Shown here piece by piece: positions 9,583 to 22,440 of a stretch of 64,000 nucleotides of DNA. The stretch spans positions 443,025-507,024 of the forward strand of contig VXAZ01007519.1 in the NCBI GenBank assembly GCA_013399875.1, written 5' to 3'. Below the pieces are notes generated by a model. The model saw only the letters and a program-made list of their open reading frames with translations. It searched no databases and was not told where the DNA came from. Position 1 is the first letter of the stretch. The number at the start of each line of letters is the position of its first letter. Source of the DNA: Gymnorhina tibicen. Lineage: Eukaryota > Chordata > Aves > Passeriformes > Artamidae. A program made the translations under genes and the position numbers.

Positions 9583-9960
9583 AGAATCATAGAATATTCC
9601 AAGTTGAAAGGGACCCACAGGGATCATCAAGTTCAACCCCTGACCCTGCACAGAGCACCTCAGCAATCCCATGCTGTGCCTGAGAGTGTTGTCCAAACAT
9701 TCCTGGAGCTGTGGCAGCCATGACCATTCCCTGGGGAGCCTGTTCAGTGCCCGACCACCCTCTGGGGGAAGAACTTTCCCTGATATCCAGTCTGACCGTC
9801 CCCTGACCCAGCACCAGCCATTCCCTCGGGTCCTGTCCGCGGTTACACAGAGCAGAGATTGGAGCTGTCCCTCCATTGCCCCTTGGGAGGAAGCTGCAGC
9901 CCCCCGTGAGGTCTGACCTCAGTCTCCTCCAACTAAAAACCAAGGACTCTTCCCCTCAGT
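9583..9960 (-). mobile_element. CR1 LINE, 3' end, 5'-truncated
   Basis: Reading left to right, the complement of the CR1 3' tail (AGAATCATAGAAT) starts the element. The 'caagttgaaagggaccc' segment, 'ctgtgcctgagagtgttgtcc', 'tggggagcctgttcagtgcc', 'gaccaccctctggggga' and the 'ctgaggt... ctcctcc' region follow. This is the standard order of the avian CR1 3' UTR and ORF2 end in reverse orientation. The copy is the longest well-preserved CR1 in the window. Overlapping ORFs of 68-118 codons are repeat-derived. Confidence 0.88.
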
Positions 9961-12900
9961 GGTGTGTACAAAAAGACGTTCTGCAGAGTGTGCCATGAAG
10001 TGGGGAGGTCAGAGGAGGTTTCAGATTGGAAAGAAGCGCAAATAAGACGAAAGGGGAAGATCCTTAATTCCGCCATTTTGTCAAGCTGACTGGCCTCTGT
10101 CACGGGTGGGATCTGGTGTCCTCAGGGATCTGTTTCCTCCAGAAAGATGCTGCATCCTTTACACAGCATCATGGCACTTTACTTCGCCTGTGCTCAGGCT
10201 CTATCTTGGCATTGGCTATCTTGGTTTCGCTGCCAAAGCACACAAATCTAACCGTGGCAGACCTTAAGATGGAGAAGCTCAACTTCTGTGCATAAACACT
10301 GCTCTGCATCATTTAATAAATGGTGCTGTCAAAAGTACCACAAAAGTACACCATCAGTGAGCACTGGTTACATTTCTAAATGTTTTTGCAGTTGTAATCA
10401 CAATTAGATGCTTCAAGTAGCAATCCCTTATTTAAAGTTGACCGGTATACTCGTATACTTTCCAGATATACAAGTGGCATTGTATCTTCAGTAGGACTGA
10501 TTTCAGTGGGATTATAATTTGTTATGAAAGATGTTCTTCCAGCCCTTCAGACTCATATGTTTTATTGTGAAGCTGAGCATAAGTCCCTGAAGATAGTGAG
10601 GCTTGGGGCAGGGAGTGGTGGGAGGGGGCCAGTGCCTGTTTCAAGGGTCTCTTACAAGCTGTCAGTCACTTCAGTGCTTCTGGCTTTAAGGCATGTCAAG
10701 TTAGAAAGCCAAGATTTGTGGACTGGCCTGCTTTGGATGCTGCTTAGTTACAAGTCCCTTTGGTCAGTTATGGAAATAAAGCCGTACACTACACAAGGCT
10801 TTTTTGGTGTTGTAGAAAGAGGGGTGTTGTATGCCTCTTTCAAAAGAGCTGGATCTGTAGAAGTAAGGAGTAATGTTATCTTATTCATTGTCCAAGGAGA
10901 AGAAAATTAGGGTTTTTTAATATGCCAGAGGAATATTTTAAAATGTTAGAACAAGAGTTAAAGGTCTGTGGAATGGGGCAGCCTGAGTCCTTTGGAGGCC
11001 TCATGAGACGTTTCATCTTCTTCCCTCCCCAGAGTTCCCATTCCATTGCAATTGTGTGGGGCACCTTCTGGGCAGCAGGGAGGAGTCCACACCATTAAAA
11101 AGGCTATTTTATTTCAGACTGACAAAAATGTGCTACGTCGTCTACCTCATGCACACACAGCAACTAACAAAACCTTTTAGCTTCTCCCTGCCAAAGTAGT
11201 TTCCTCAAGCATCCTTCAACAGGTGCTCCTTAAAGCAGGAGAAAAAAACCTCAAACACTAATCCCCACCAACTACTCTGCTGGCAGATAGCTTAAAGGAG
11301 AAATGGACCTCTTACTGTCATAGAAGTTTTACTTTTTTGACTCACTGATGAGAGTGGTAGTTAAGCAGCATTTGCAGTGTAGTGGCTTTGATGATGTCAG
11401 AAGGAAAAGACAGGGTGGGGGATGCCAGTACAGCAGGTGAAAAGTCTGCATACTTGATAACCAGTTACAGTCAGTTAGATGAATATCACAATGCAATTAA
11501 TTACATGGAAATGCTACAGAAGATATTTATAGCAAATATAAATTTACTCCTTACAAATAGTGAATAGCCTTCTCAAAGAGTAGAAATAGTAATGCTCATA
11601 CTAAGCAGTATTGGCATTAGCATTGGCATAATGGGGTTTAGCCAGCTTGAAAGAAGACATCCTGTTATGAACAAAACATACAAGTTCAAGCTCCTTCCTC
11701 GTTCTGAAGATAAGTTCTGCAATCTAAGAAAAAACTGCTTAGAAAAGGAACATGATTCGAAGAAATCCTGACTATAGAATGCACACACTTGGACGTTCTG
11801 ATGACATGTAGTTAAGGAAGAAAATGGTAGGCAGAGAAAGAGACAAATTAAACTCACCAAAAAAAATCTCATTCACCCCCTTACTTTGTCCACATGATGA
11901 AATGTGAACATGGGGAAAAAGCCCATGCACACAAAGGACACAACCACTGGTGCTTAGTAATGGGATTATGACACTGGATTTACTTCCCTGTAATGGTAAG
12001 ATGTCATATAATGTTCTGCTTTCAAGGCAGTTTACAGACGGTTTACAGAACACTCACCCTCATTGATGTAGCCATCATGGTGCAAACCCTCTGTAGGTAC
12101 TGTAGTGTTGGTGGGACTGCAGGAGAAACTTCCTGCCTAGGGACAGAAGTGGGTGGGGGCATCAGACATCTCCTCCTTGACCTTAGTTCAGTTTCTCAAA
12201 ACATTGTTTCTTCTGCCCCAGGGGTGGAAGCCACTTCCAGCTTTGGGTGGGTGGAAGAAAAAAGGGCAAGGAGCTGATCCTTAAATTGTATAGAGAGAAC
12301 AGCAACAGATGGAAAAGTAGGAGACAAATTAATTTTCCCTTCCCTTTCTGGATATCTCTCTGGATTTAATTAACCAGGGATTTTATAGCTGTCAACTGAT
12401 GGATGCGCAGTCTAGCAGTGCCTGCTGGCTAATCCACTTTGGGGCTATATTAGATTGGTTGAAAATGACTGGATTAGAATAATATTCTGCTGTAACATAA
12501 AACAATAATGGGAGAATGAGGAAGTTTATGGAAAAAATATTATTGGTGTCAATAGAAGAAACTGAGTGTCAATTTCTAAGAGGTAGATCTGAGTTTCAGT
12601 AACATTTGCAGCACCAGAGAGAGTTGGGCTTGTTCATGTGAGACTGAGACCTACATGAAAGAAAAAAAAGACAAAAAAATGAGAAAAATAAATAGGATAT
12701 ATGGTCTTGTGGTTTGGTAGGAAACCAAAGACAGGATATTAAATTATGTTTGTGTGGTCAGTAGCATCTTGTAAACCTAGATGCAGGACATAGAGTGGTA
12801 AAACAATAACAGCTGGAAGAAGAGAAATGGAAAGTCGTAGACCTGTCAAAAGAAATACGAGTGAGCTGCTTTAAATGAGTCCTTAAGGACTGAAGATATG

Positions 12901-13360
12901 TCTTAATCCATGAGAATTCTTACTGTGTGTGAAGTTTCTATTTAATGATTCATGCTCAAACAACCCATCACCAAAACCCAGAACGGTGCATAAACCTGAG
13001 TGTGTTTTGACACTGTGTCCCCATTTCCTTGTTCTTACCTGTGAATAAAGGTTTACTCTTAAAGCACTGATTTGGAATTGAGTAAAACAAGAGATCTCTG
13101 TATATGTTAAAGTCTAAGGAAGCTTGTTTTTATATATGTTTTTTGTGCTTAATGCAACAAACACACAGTGGGTCTTTTGGCAGAAGTGTGAAAATTGTTT
13201 CTGTACCAACACTGTGCTTTTATCATCCTGAATTGTTTCCTTCAATTTATGTCTGCATGCCAGTATCACCATTATCTTGTTTGAATTGAGTATGATGCAT
13301 TTTCTCTAAGTAATTGAGAAAGAAAAGTTTTTTTCATTCAAACCATTTGCAAACTGAGAA
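9961..13360. other. Intergenic, no gene seen
   Basis: This is single-copy-looking sequence. A 128-codon frame at 10524-10910 (+) is the longest, but it shows no domain, no splice context and no codon pattern that I can support. No RNA gene or transposon was recognised. Confidence 0.5.
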
Positions 13361-13432
13361 ATAGAATAGAATAGAATAGAATAGAATAGAATAGAATAGA
13401 ATAGAATAGAATAGAATAGAATATTTTCAGTT
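13361..13432. repeat. (AATAG)n microsatellite at a CR1 3' end
   Basis: About fourteen tandem AATAG units run directly into a CR1-like body. The microsatellite probably grew from the terminal tail of that element. Confidence 0.92.
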
Positions 13433-13615
13433 GGAAAGGAGCCACAACAATCATCTGGTCTAACTACCTGCCCACTTCAGGGTTGGCCAAAAGTTAAAAC
13501 GTGTTATCACTGTCCAAATGCCTCTTAAGCTCTGACGGGTATAAGGCACTAATCACCTCTCTAGGAAGGGTTTTCCAGTGTCTTTGGAAATGCCAATGCT
13601 TTTAGGAACAATAGG
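13433..13615 (-). mobile_element. CR1-like LINE fragment
   Basis: After the pentanucleotide run comes 'tcagttggaaaggagcc', 'acaatcatctggtctaac', 'caaatgcctcttaa' and 'cacctctctaggaaggg'. This is a CR1-type 3' region in reverse orientation, more diverged than the 9583 copy and of a different subfamily. The right boundary is approximate. Confidence 0.68.
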
Positions 13616-16482
13616 TAAATCATTGTTTTAGTCTCTTAAGGGGGTAGAAGTAGCCACAGAAATCAGAGTCCTTGTACTTCAGAAAGTTCCCTGAACAAAC
13701 CAAGAGTGATTCAGGGAGGATCAGGAGATCTCATAAAATACTTGTGGTGTCTTTAGCAAGGTAAGCCTGATCTCCTGACTTGTTTCTCCCCCTGGGAGGA
13801 AGTGGTAATTTTCCACTGTTTCATCCATATTAGTAATTAAACAGATAACTTATGGGAGACCTCTTAGGTGAGAATATCAACAGCTTAATTGCCTGTGATG
13901 AGCAACAACTGATGCAGTCACTGGCATTCACAGATGCTTTCTGTAGAAGTGCCTTCATTACAAATTGTGCAAAAGCAACCAATACTCTGCCCTTTATGTA
14001 GAAAAGTGTTAACAATCTTCTCAGTAATAACATCAAAACATCCATGTGCTTTTTGCAAGCCATGAATGCAAAGGTCTAGGTCACAGGTTTGGCATTTCCC
14101 ACTTGGCAAAACTAGCTCACACATCCAAAGACCATGGAATATTTATACCCTTTGGCTTTATTACCACTTCTTTCGTATCAGTCAAATCTATTGCCACCTG
14201 TTTAGCTTTCCCCCCACTATTGATATCCCTGCTGTCTTTTCTAGCTCTGATTCTGGGTAGATAGTAAAGCCTGTAGAGAAGGAACTGGGAGGAAAGCCCC
14301 CATCCCCTTGCTGAGGCAGGAGGCACTGTGATGGCAGTGACTCACAGTCATTCAGTAGGGAAGTGATTCAGTGCAGACTAGCACTAGGCATGTCAAACTC
14401 AGCATCCTCAGGTTTCCTGAAGTCATGACAAACCACAGGAACAATGATGTGCTGAAGTAATCTCTGACAAAGAATTAAAAGGCAGAAGGCACCCACTTGC
14501 CAGTTGTTTGATTTTTATGGTTGTATTATTTTACTGCATTATCAGCAGTATGACTTGACAGACTAACAATGTAATACACTTTAAATGACTGAGCTGAAGC
14601 TGAAATGAATTGGTCTGTCAGCATCTACAAGAAAGACCATCAGAAAAGCCAGTCTGAAGGAGAGGTGACGTTCTAATTTCAAAAAGGGAGCTCAAGCCAT
14701 GGAAATTGTGAAAGAAACAGCATCTTGTGGATTCTGGAAATACTACATTTTCTGTCAGATTACACTCTTGAGCCCAGCTTTCATTTTCATTTTCAAAATA
14801 TAGTTGTTGATTTACAACAAATTATTAGAAATACCAAGGAAATGCTATATTTCCTGCATATTTTTAATACAGTGATTCATTTTATCAAAGTGCTTGATTT
14901 TGTTTGGTTCCATAATCTTTCTTTCCTTCACTACTATTCCAATCAACTCCTATTTCCTTCAGTCATCTTCTCTTCCCTCTATCTGCTGATTCTTTTCTGC
15001 ATGCCACCATTTTTCTCTTACATCACTGTTCTTCAACTTCTGCCTTCCATTTTCTGTTCTCTTGAAGACTCTTTTTTTGGTCAATATGTAAGTAGAAATA
15101 ATAGCCACACTTAAAGACCTCTAAATATTTATTGTCCTAAACTGGATTCTTCCAAAACATATACTTATGCTACATATAGAAAACAGATTGCTCTGTGTTA
15201 TGACACCAAGAAAAGTAAGATTTATTAACAGGGCAAGCTTTACAAGAGCTGACACAGTGCAGTTCTAAAAAAGACAGACAAGCTTTGATTTTCACATTAC
15301 AAAGGAAAAGCACCCATGCAGCAATATGGTAATCGGAAAGAAACTTTTAGGAAATTGCTTTTCTTTCTTCTTAATTGCCAGAAGTAAGGGGACACCTACA
15401 GCTCTCAGCCAAAAGAGGGGTTTTTCTCCCTACGTTTATGCCTCATGGTTGTAGAAGATACTGTCTGTGGGCCATTGCCTTTAGAATCAACCCAAGTTAT
15501 GACTTTCTAAAAGAAGAAAAAATGTAGTGAAAAGATATGATAAAAAGACATTTAGCCCAAGAGACTGCGTTTAATCAAGGCAATAAATAGGTTCTCACTT
15601 TATGGCCCATGGAGGCTCAGTAGACAGTTCATAACAATCAACTGGAGTTTGAAAGGTCCTAAATAGCAAAGGGCAAAAGACTGTATTAGCTCTGGCATGC
15701 ACACAAACAAGTCCAGAACAATTCTGTGAATAAAGCTTTTGATCACTTTAGAGGGAATAATTTACTCAGTATAAAATAATTTATTTAGTATAAAATTCCC
15801 CCGCATCCAGAGACCCCATGGACACAATGTGAAGTGGTGAGGAGTATCCCCAAGAGCAATACTGGATGTTGGAGCTATGGTCTGGATTTGGAAGGATGTT
15901 GGGGACTAATCATTTACACTCAGTAATCAGAAATTCTGTGTTGAATTATGTGAAGGTCACAAAGCTAGGCTCCAATTTGCTAACGCTCATAGGAACTTGT
16001 AGAAAAAAGTCATTGTCTACACCCAAAGAAGAATGAAAGAATTTAATTAATAGCCGGGGGTGAAGCATGTTCATCCTACAGGAGCTGTTTGTACTTTCTC
16101 AAAGGTTCTTCAATTCTTCACTTTTCTGAAAGCACAGGTAGGGGTGCACAGGTACAAGCACAGTGGCACCTGTTCTTAGTTCCTGCCTTCTTTTAAAAAA
16201 GCAGAAAGATAAATTTATTCTAGAAACCACAGAGAACTGAAGACTTGCTACAGAAGGCCATGGCTGAAGTCACTAAATAACTGGTTTGTGCTCCGTACTT
16301 GACTTGTTTTGCTCTCAGGGGTGGTAGGTACAGCAGGAGCCAGCACCTGCCAGTGCAGTGTCTGACAGGATTGGTTTGGTGTGCTTCCTTAGGTGACTGT
16401 CTGCATGCTGGCAGCTTTCAGGGAGGTACTGGGTGGGGGGAGAGGCAGATGCTATGGTGGCCACACAATGATTTCAGATAAA
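13616..16482. other. Intergenic, no gene seen
   Basis: The stretch is AT-rich and non-coding in appearance. A 129-codon frame at 14725-15114 (+) translates to a Phe/Leu/Ile-rich string typical of AT-rich chance ORFs. It contains the 19-bp tandem pair listed separately. Confidence 0.5.
15759..15796. repeat. 19-bp tandem duplication (2 copies)
   Basis: Two adjacent 19-bp units, AATTTACTCAGTATAAAAT and AATTTATTTAGTATAAAAT, differ at two C/T positions. It is a simple local duplication. Confidence 0.88.
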
Positions 16483-16580
16483 CATAGGATCGTAGAATGG
16501 TTTGGATTGGAAGGGACCTTTAAAGGTAACCTAGCCCAAGCCCCAGAGCAGGAGTGCAGGTCTCATGCCAGAAAGGCTTA
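16483..16580 (-). mobile_element. Short CR1 LINE 3' fragment
   Basis: 'catagg atcgtagaatgg' followed by 'tttggattggaagggacc' and 'ctagcccaagcccc' is the reverse complement of a CR1 3' terminus. The rest of the element is missing, typical of severe 5' truncation. Confidence 0.78.
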
Positions 16581-17160
16581 ATGGGGAATCTCCTGCCCTT
16601 TTGGGCCCTTGCTCAGGAAGCCTGTGCTTGGTTTGGAAAGAATTTTTTAATGTTTTTTCTAATGCATGTAAGGCATGTTAGGGCTGCATCCAAACGATCT
16701 GCGAAGAACCTTCGGCTCCAAAGGAGGTGATGAAAGAGTAGAGGCCATCAAAACCACGTAAGATTTAAACCCTGGTCTCTACAGATAGCTTGTACTGAGT
16801 TTAATCAGACACTGGTGTCAAGCAAAGAGTTAAATCTGTAAAGTGAAGTATGCACTTTTAAACATCTCATAAATTGCTTGTAACTGCACAAAATAACCGC
16901 AGGGTGCATGTGAGCACCCCCACATGAAGCTGAATTGCAGCCAGATAAAATATCCTGCAGCTTTTGCTGATAATCCTGATGAAAGAGAGGCTTACTGTAA
17001 TAGAAAGAAAATGTAGGAAAGATTTGTAGATAAGTGACCATTCTAAGTCAGTGACCTGGGGGAGGACATGATGCAAACAACATTATTTGATGAATCATTG
17101 AAAACTGTAAAGGGAAGAGTGGCAAACCTTTTTCAATAATTTCCAAAGTCTGGCCATTAC
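16581..17160. other. Intergenic, no gene seen
   Basis: Nothing recognised between the short CR1 copy and the hexanucleotide microsatellite. Confidence 0.5.
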
Positions 17161-17163
17161 ATA

Positions 17164-17219
<56 letters not shown>

Positions 17220-17260
17220 CATGTACATGTACATGTACAGGTACATGTATATGTATGTTA
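17161..17260. repeat. (GTATAT)n / (GTACAT)n microsatellite
   Basis: A run of GTATAT units switches to GTACAT units near 17217 and then back to GTATAT. The two phases differ by T-to-C changes and were probably spread by slippage. Confidence 0.93.
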
Positions 17261-18532
17261 ATATATCTGATTCTGCTTTGTCATAAAACTGCAGCATGAC
17301 AACATAGCTAGGTTAGTCAAACCCTGATACACAGAGGCAATGATTAAAATATCCATGTAAAAGAGACAAATGTTCTGGAAAACAGATGAAGGATGAATGA
17401 AAAGTAAACTTCGTTGGACACATCCTTATAAAACTACTCACTAGGGGTCATCTTTTCCTGAAAACCTTTTTAATGGGGCATTTATTTTAGATTTAAGGCT
17501 CTAGAAATATCTCTGACTCTTAAGAAGTAGCCTAATGAATAGACATTTATTTCAGCACTGACTTTAGCGTAGCTGTAAATAAACTGCAGACTCTCCTAGG
17601 TAAGAGCAGTAGATGGTTTTAAATGATGGCTGGTGGAAAAGACAGCAAGCTAAACAAACAATGTTCTCATGTTTAGGTTGGCAGCATTAATATCACCAAT
17701 CCTGTGCTTTCAAAAATAATGTCTGGACTCTCCCTCCCCTCATTTCCATTATTAGATTTGCTTTAAAAATCAGGATAATTTAAAATATTGCAACTCTAGA
17801 TATGCCTGTTTTTCTTAGAAGGCCATAGTTTCTGTGAGCAGGGGAAAAAAAATCACATTTAGGAGTTTTTCTTGGCATCTCATGTGTATGGAACAAAATA
17901 ATCCAGAGGTTCTCGTTTGTAATTTAAAAACATCAAGCATTGGAAGGCATGTGATTAGCTTTTGAAATCTAGAAATAATGTACTGTCAAATGTATATAAA
18001 TACAGATAATCAGAGTAATTTTTAAAAACAACATGCACAAAATTGAGAGACGATATTTTTATTCCAAACAGGAGGGTTCATATTCACACAGATTTATCTC
18101 AAAATAGTAAGCAGTATACAATAAAACAAATTAATAATTTCAATATGAATAAAGCCTGTAAAGTCCTGTATTTTTGTGAAGAGATGGTTATCAAGTCCAT
18201 TAATGAGTTATTCTTAGGAGAAAAATGAATGTTTAAAGGCTCAATTACAAGATACCAAATATGACCTAAACATAGGTCTGCTATTACGGAGTTTCTTACT
18301 GGTTGCTGAAATTAGTTGAATATTTTCTTGCTATGAGAGGAAAAAAAAGATACTCTTAAATCTGCACTATTTTACCTTTCAGGATGTTTCCCTGACAGGA
18401 GACTGCACCAGGTAGCAACACAGAGGTAGGCACTTTGACTCTAGATCTGAGATTTCTGGGAAGTGTTAGTAGTTTAGAAATCAGAAAGAAAAAAAAAAAG
18501 GCAGTTGGTTTTTTTCTTTTATAGATGGTTAT
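17261..18532. other. Intergenic, no gene seen
   Basis: AT-rich sequence with no recognised exon, RNA gene or transposon. Confidence 0.5.
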
Positions 18533-18628
18533 TTGCAATTAGTGAAATTACAAGGTTTTTGGTTTTGCAATTAATGAAGCTGCAAGATTTTTGTATTTGC
18601 AGTTAGTGAAAATGCAAGATTTTTGTGT
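18533..18628. repeat. 32-bp minisatellite, three copies
   Basis: Units begin at 18533, 18565 and 18597 with TTGCAATTAGTG, TTGCAATTAATG and TTGCAGTTAGTG. Each continues with a GAAATTACAAG-like middle and ends in a GTTTTTG / ATTTTTG tail. The period is exactly 32 bp with several substitutions between copies. Confidence 0.88.
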
Positions 18629-20579
18629 GGTTACATGCAGTGATGCTGTTCTGGTCTGGGGGCAATCCCAGAGGCACGTATTTCTTCTGATGACAGAAAG
18701 GCATTTCAGCATTTATCTGAGAGATTGTGAGCAACACCTTTGAAAGCAGTAAGATGAATTGCTAAAGGAGATTCACATGACTAAGCTGTATCACCAGTGA
18801 TATACTGACAAATGAAAAAAGAGGTAAGCTCATCTATGTTGTGGTCAAGCCAGTGGGAAGTGAGTAATCTCCACACTGCTCAAATTAGAAACAAGTAAAT
18901 TTTGTCTCAGTGTCTGGCAATGAAGCCGGAACATGGATGGAGATGAAACAGGGTAAATGGAAACCTCATGATACCTTAGAGCTCCAAATATTGATGTCTG
19001 GCTCGATTGGAAGAGAGAACCATCATCACATTTTATTTGTCAATTAATGCTCTTTCCCGCCTATATTCCTCTTGCTTATTCTTACTAAGGCACCTTGTCT
19101 TCTTACAATGAAAAGTACATCTCTGGAGGGTTGCCTGAAGAAGGAATCCAAAGGACCCTGCAACTCTAGACTCACAATCTCGCTACATACAGTAGGGATA
19201 AAGCCAATATCTAGTAAGGAGACAGCTGCAGTGGTGAAAAACCTGCAATAGGACCCGGTAAACTTTTCTCTTTGGCAATTAAATGGTAGGAAGGTTTCTG
19301 TCGTAATTCTGCTAAGAAGCAATCTTCCGCTGATAGAAGCATTGATGGAAGAGTGCTATGCTCCCTATCTACAAGCTCATCCCCAAATTTGGCACAGTGG
19401 CCACTTTGGCCTTACACTGGGATGCTGCCCTGGTGACACTCTGTGGGTCTCACTGTGTCTGAACCAAGGGGAATATGTTGCTTACATCAATGAGATTTCA
19501 AGGTTTCTCCCTGTGATGCAAACTGTAATTCTTAGTTGTGTTTGAAATCTACAGTGATGCAATTTCACTGGGACAGAACATCAGGCCAAACACACAGAAG
19601 AGGTAGAGCTTTAGTCTTCTCAGGCTGATTATCAATTCTTATTGGTTTGCAACTCAGAAGCTAAAAAGCATTTTGCACCAGATGGACTAAGGTTACAATA
19701 GAGAAGATCAGTTAGGAAGAAAAGACTGCTTAACAATGTGCAGTAGTATTTTCAAAGATTGCAGTGCTCAATAGGCAGGCAAAACAAAATCAGTATATGA
19801 CATAAAACTATTCAGTCCCTTAGCTTTTGAAAGATGATTTTAAAGGTTAAGTGTAATCTAAACCCACCATGGTATCTTTTGTAGTCATCTTTCAAAACAT
19901 AGATAACTAAAAAGGTGTTTGCCTACCTAGATATGTCTGAGAATATGATTAGAAAATAGGAATTAGCATGTAAATCACAGCAAAAATTACTTCCAAGTCC
20001 TGATTTTTCCTTTGTTTCATCATATGTATTTGTAGGGCCTAGAGACTTGCTGATTACAGATTAAATTACTAGTCTAAATTTATTTTATCTTGATTCCAGT
20101 AAAAATCTTGCTAAACTCAATATTTAGTTTGCATTTATTTGGTAGTAGGCTTCTTTAGTAGGGCTACCTTAGGCAAGTCATGGACTTGGGTTCGATGATG
20201 ATGTCTCACTGTATTATCTGAAGCATAGAATAAAAGTTGTTCATGGAACTTTGACATCTACAGTCTCAAACCGTAAGTCTCTGAATTGCTGTACTGATCA
20301 GAAATGCTCCTTTCATTAGACATTTGCATCGTGAGGACCGGGGAGAATGCTTGTTTCTGCAAGATAGAATGAAAGGGCTTGCTTCCTGAAATGCAGCCTA
20401 GAGACAATTGCTCTGGGTGTTCCTCTAAACTCCTGGACGCAAACTCCATCTCCTCTGATCAAGTTAGATGCTTTCTGAAACGCTTTCAGAAGAAGTTGGG
20501 AAGCATCTCACCTTTATGAAGGTGAAAGGAACTTTATTAAGGTGAAAGGAACTTGCACAGCACAGTGGTTGAAAGCAGA
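18629..20579. other. Intergenic, no gene seen
   Basis: No gene was recognised. Near the right end a 16-bp word AAGGTGAAAGGAACTT is repeated at 20519-20534 and 20539-20554 (period 20 bp). Confidence 0.5.
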
Positions 20580-21145
20580 GTCACAGGATCATAGGCCTCG
20601 TGTCTAAAAGGAACCTGGATGTTTGTAGCCTGTGGTAGGATCCTGTACTACTAAATTTCTGTAGATGATTACTTAACCTGATCTTAAATCTTGGCAATAT
20701 TTGCCATTTAACTATTTTTGTCTAATTGCTGCTCAAGTCCATTTATCATGAGTACAGAAATTCCTCACCTTGCTGTCTTTGCAACATGTTGTTGCACATT
20801 TGAAGACTTTTACACTCTCCCTGCTCAGTTCATGTTTCTGTAAAATAAAGCAACACAACCTTTCCCCATGGATCGTGTATTTCATTGTTGTAGTGAATCA
20901 TCTTCCTGTTGTTCACCTCTGCGTCATCTCTAGCTGATCTGTGTATGTACTTATTGAAGTTCACTGCCCAGAAGACAATTTCATACATGACTCTGGACTT
21001 CCTACTGCTGCGGAGTAACAGAACATGCTATGTTCATTCCCATATACCATGCCTGTTTATTCATAGTATTTCTCTTTTTTTGCAACCATATGTTAGTGCT
21101 GACTCACATTCCTTTTTAACTGCCCAACCTTCTTCTGCAGAGAAT
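20580..21145 (-). mobile_element. Old, diverged CR1/L3-type LINE remnant
   Basis: The order of weakly preserved segments follows the reverse complement of an ancient CR1-group 3' ORF2 region. It begins 'tcacaggatcatagg', then 'gttcacctctgcgtc', 'gaagttcactgcccagaag' with 'catgactctggac', and ends 'tttttttgcaacc' and 'gtgctgactcacattc'. Those correspond to the usual '...gaagtgtggtgcccagaactg...' and 'ttttttgcaactgcatcac...ttgactcatattc' blocks. It carries many substitutions, is much older than the other copies, and no coding frame survives. Confidence 0.55.
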
Positions 21146-22371
21146 TTTTAAAAGTAATACAGTCGATGAAGTAAGAAGTCAGTTCATGAAGAACAGAAGA
21201 AAGAATCAAATTATATTAAGTCCAGTGCAACAAAGCCAGTAAAACTACATTTATCAAGGGGGCAGTTTGCCAGAAAGTCTGTTAATTCCATTTTGTGCTG
21301 CTATCCCAGACATGTATACCCTACCTCTGCTTGAACAGTGCCTCTCAGCTTGGAAGAAACAAATAAATAGAAATTTTCAATCCAGCATTTACCTGTAAAT
21401 ATGAAACACGTGAAGCAACTGAGCACAGACAACTGTGTTACTTATTAATCTAATTAGGTGTCTGCTAAACTGGTGGAGAATTAACAGGCTTGGGAATTAC
21501 AGGAAAACAGATAGCTTGAGAAAATGGAACATGTTACAGGTAATGAGATGTAAAAGAGAGGAAAGAAAAAGAGGAAGAGAAACAGGGAAGGAACTGAGAC
21601 GAAAGCCAGTGGTAATCAAAGATGTGACCAGATGCTGTTTTGCGTAATACCAAGTGAGAGAAGAGCTAAGGGAGCAGTGGACAGGTCAGTTACTATGTAA
21701 GACCAGATTCAAACCTTGACTTTGGTGCAGGTTTTATTGCTGTTAATTGGTGCTGTGCTGGACACCATGCCAGATGAACATGCCAAAAGCGTAATCTCTT
21801 ATCAGATGAGTTTGGTACCCTTCTGCTGAATCACAGCTCAAAGACCAGATGATTGAGAACGCATCTCAGCATCAGAAGCTCACTGAAGGACATCCTGAAT
21901 CTGAAAAAATTCTGGCATCAGAGAGTGAGTTTGGTAGTCTCTCAGAAAGATGGGACATCTTAGACCTAGGAAGAAGGTGGGTAAATGAAATAGGGTGATT
22001 TAAGGAAAGACTTCACGTGCGAAGGCCTGGTAACATATGTACAAAATATTAAAGACTAGTAGTAAGTGCATATACTTAACATGTACATTTGTGAAGAACA
22101 TGCGTAAATTGTGTGTAAGATCTTACCTATCTTTGTGTGCTTCTTTTTTTTTCATTTTTCTTCTCTTAGTTCTTTTCCTCTCTTTCTTTTTTAACCCCAT
22201 ATGCTCTGGGTGTTTCCCATAAGGAATGCTTTTGTGCAGTTGTTTTATTAGTGATATATGGGGCCTTCATCTACAACTGGTGGAGCAACAGTGCCAGAGA
22301 GTGGCTGGCTGGGATAAATGCAGCTGGATTGGCCTTGTAGTTAAGCCTTTGGGACTTATAACAAACACACA
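21146..22371. other. Intergenic, no gene seen
   Basis: No recognised coding or RNA feature; short ORFs only. Confidence 0.5.
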
Positions 22372-22440
22372 CAGAATCATAGAATATCCTGGGCTGGAAG
22401 GGAACCACAAGGATCATCAAAGTCCAGCTTCTTGTCCAGT
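22372..22440 (-). mobile_element. Short CR1 LINE 3' fragment
   Basis: 'cagaatcatagaatatcc' followed by 'tgggctggaaggg' and 'aaggatcatcaaagtccag' is a CR1 3' end in reverse orientation, truncated after about 70 bp. Confidence 0.78.
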
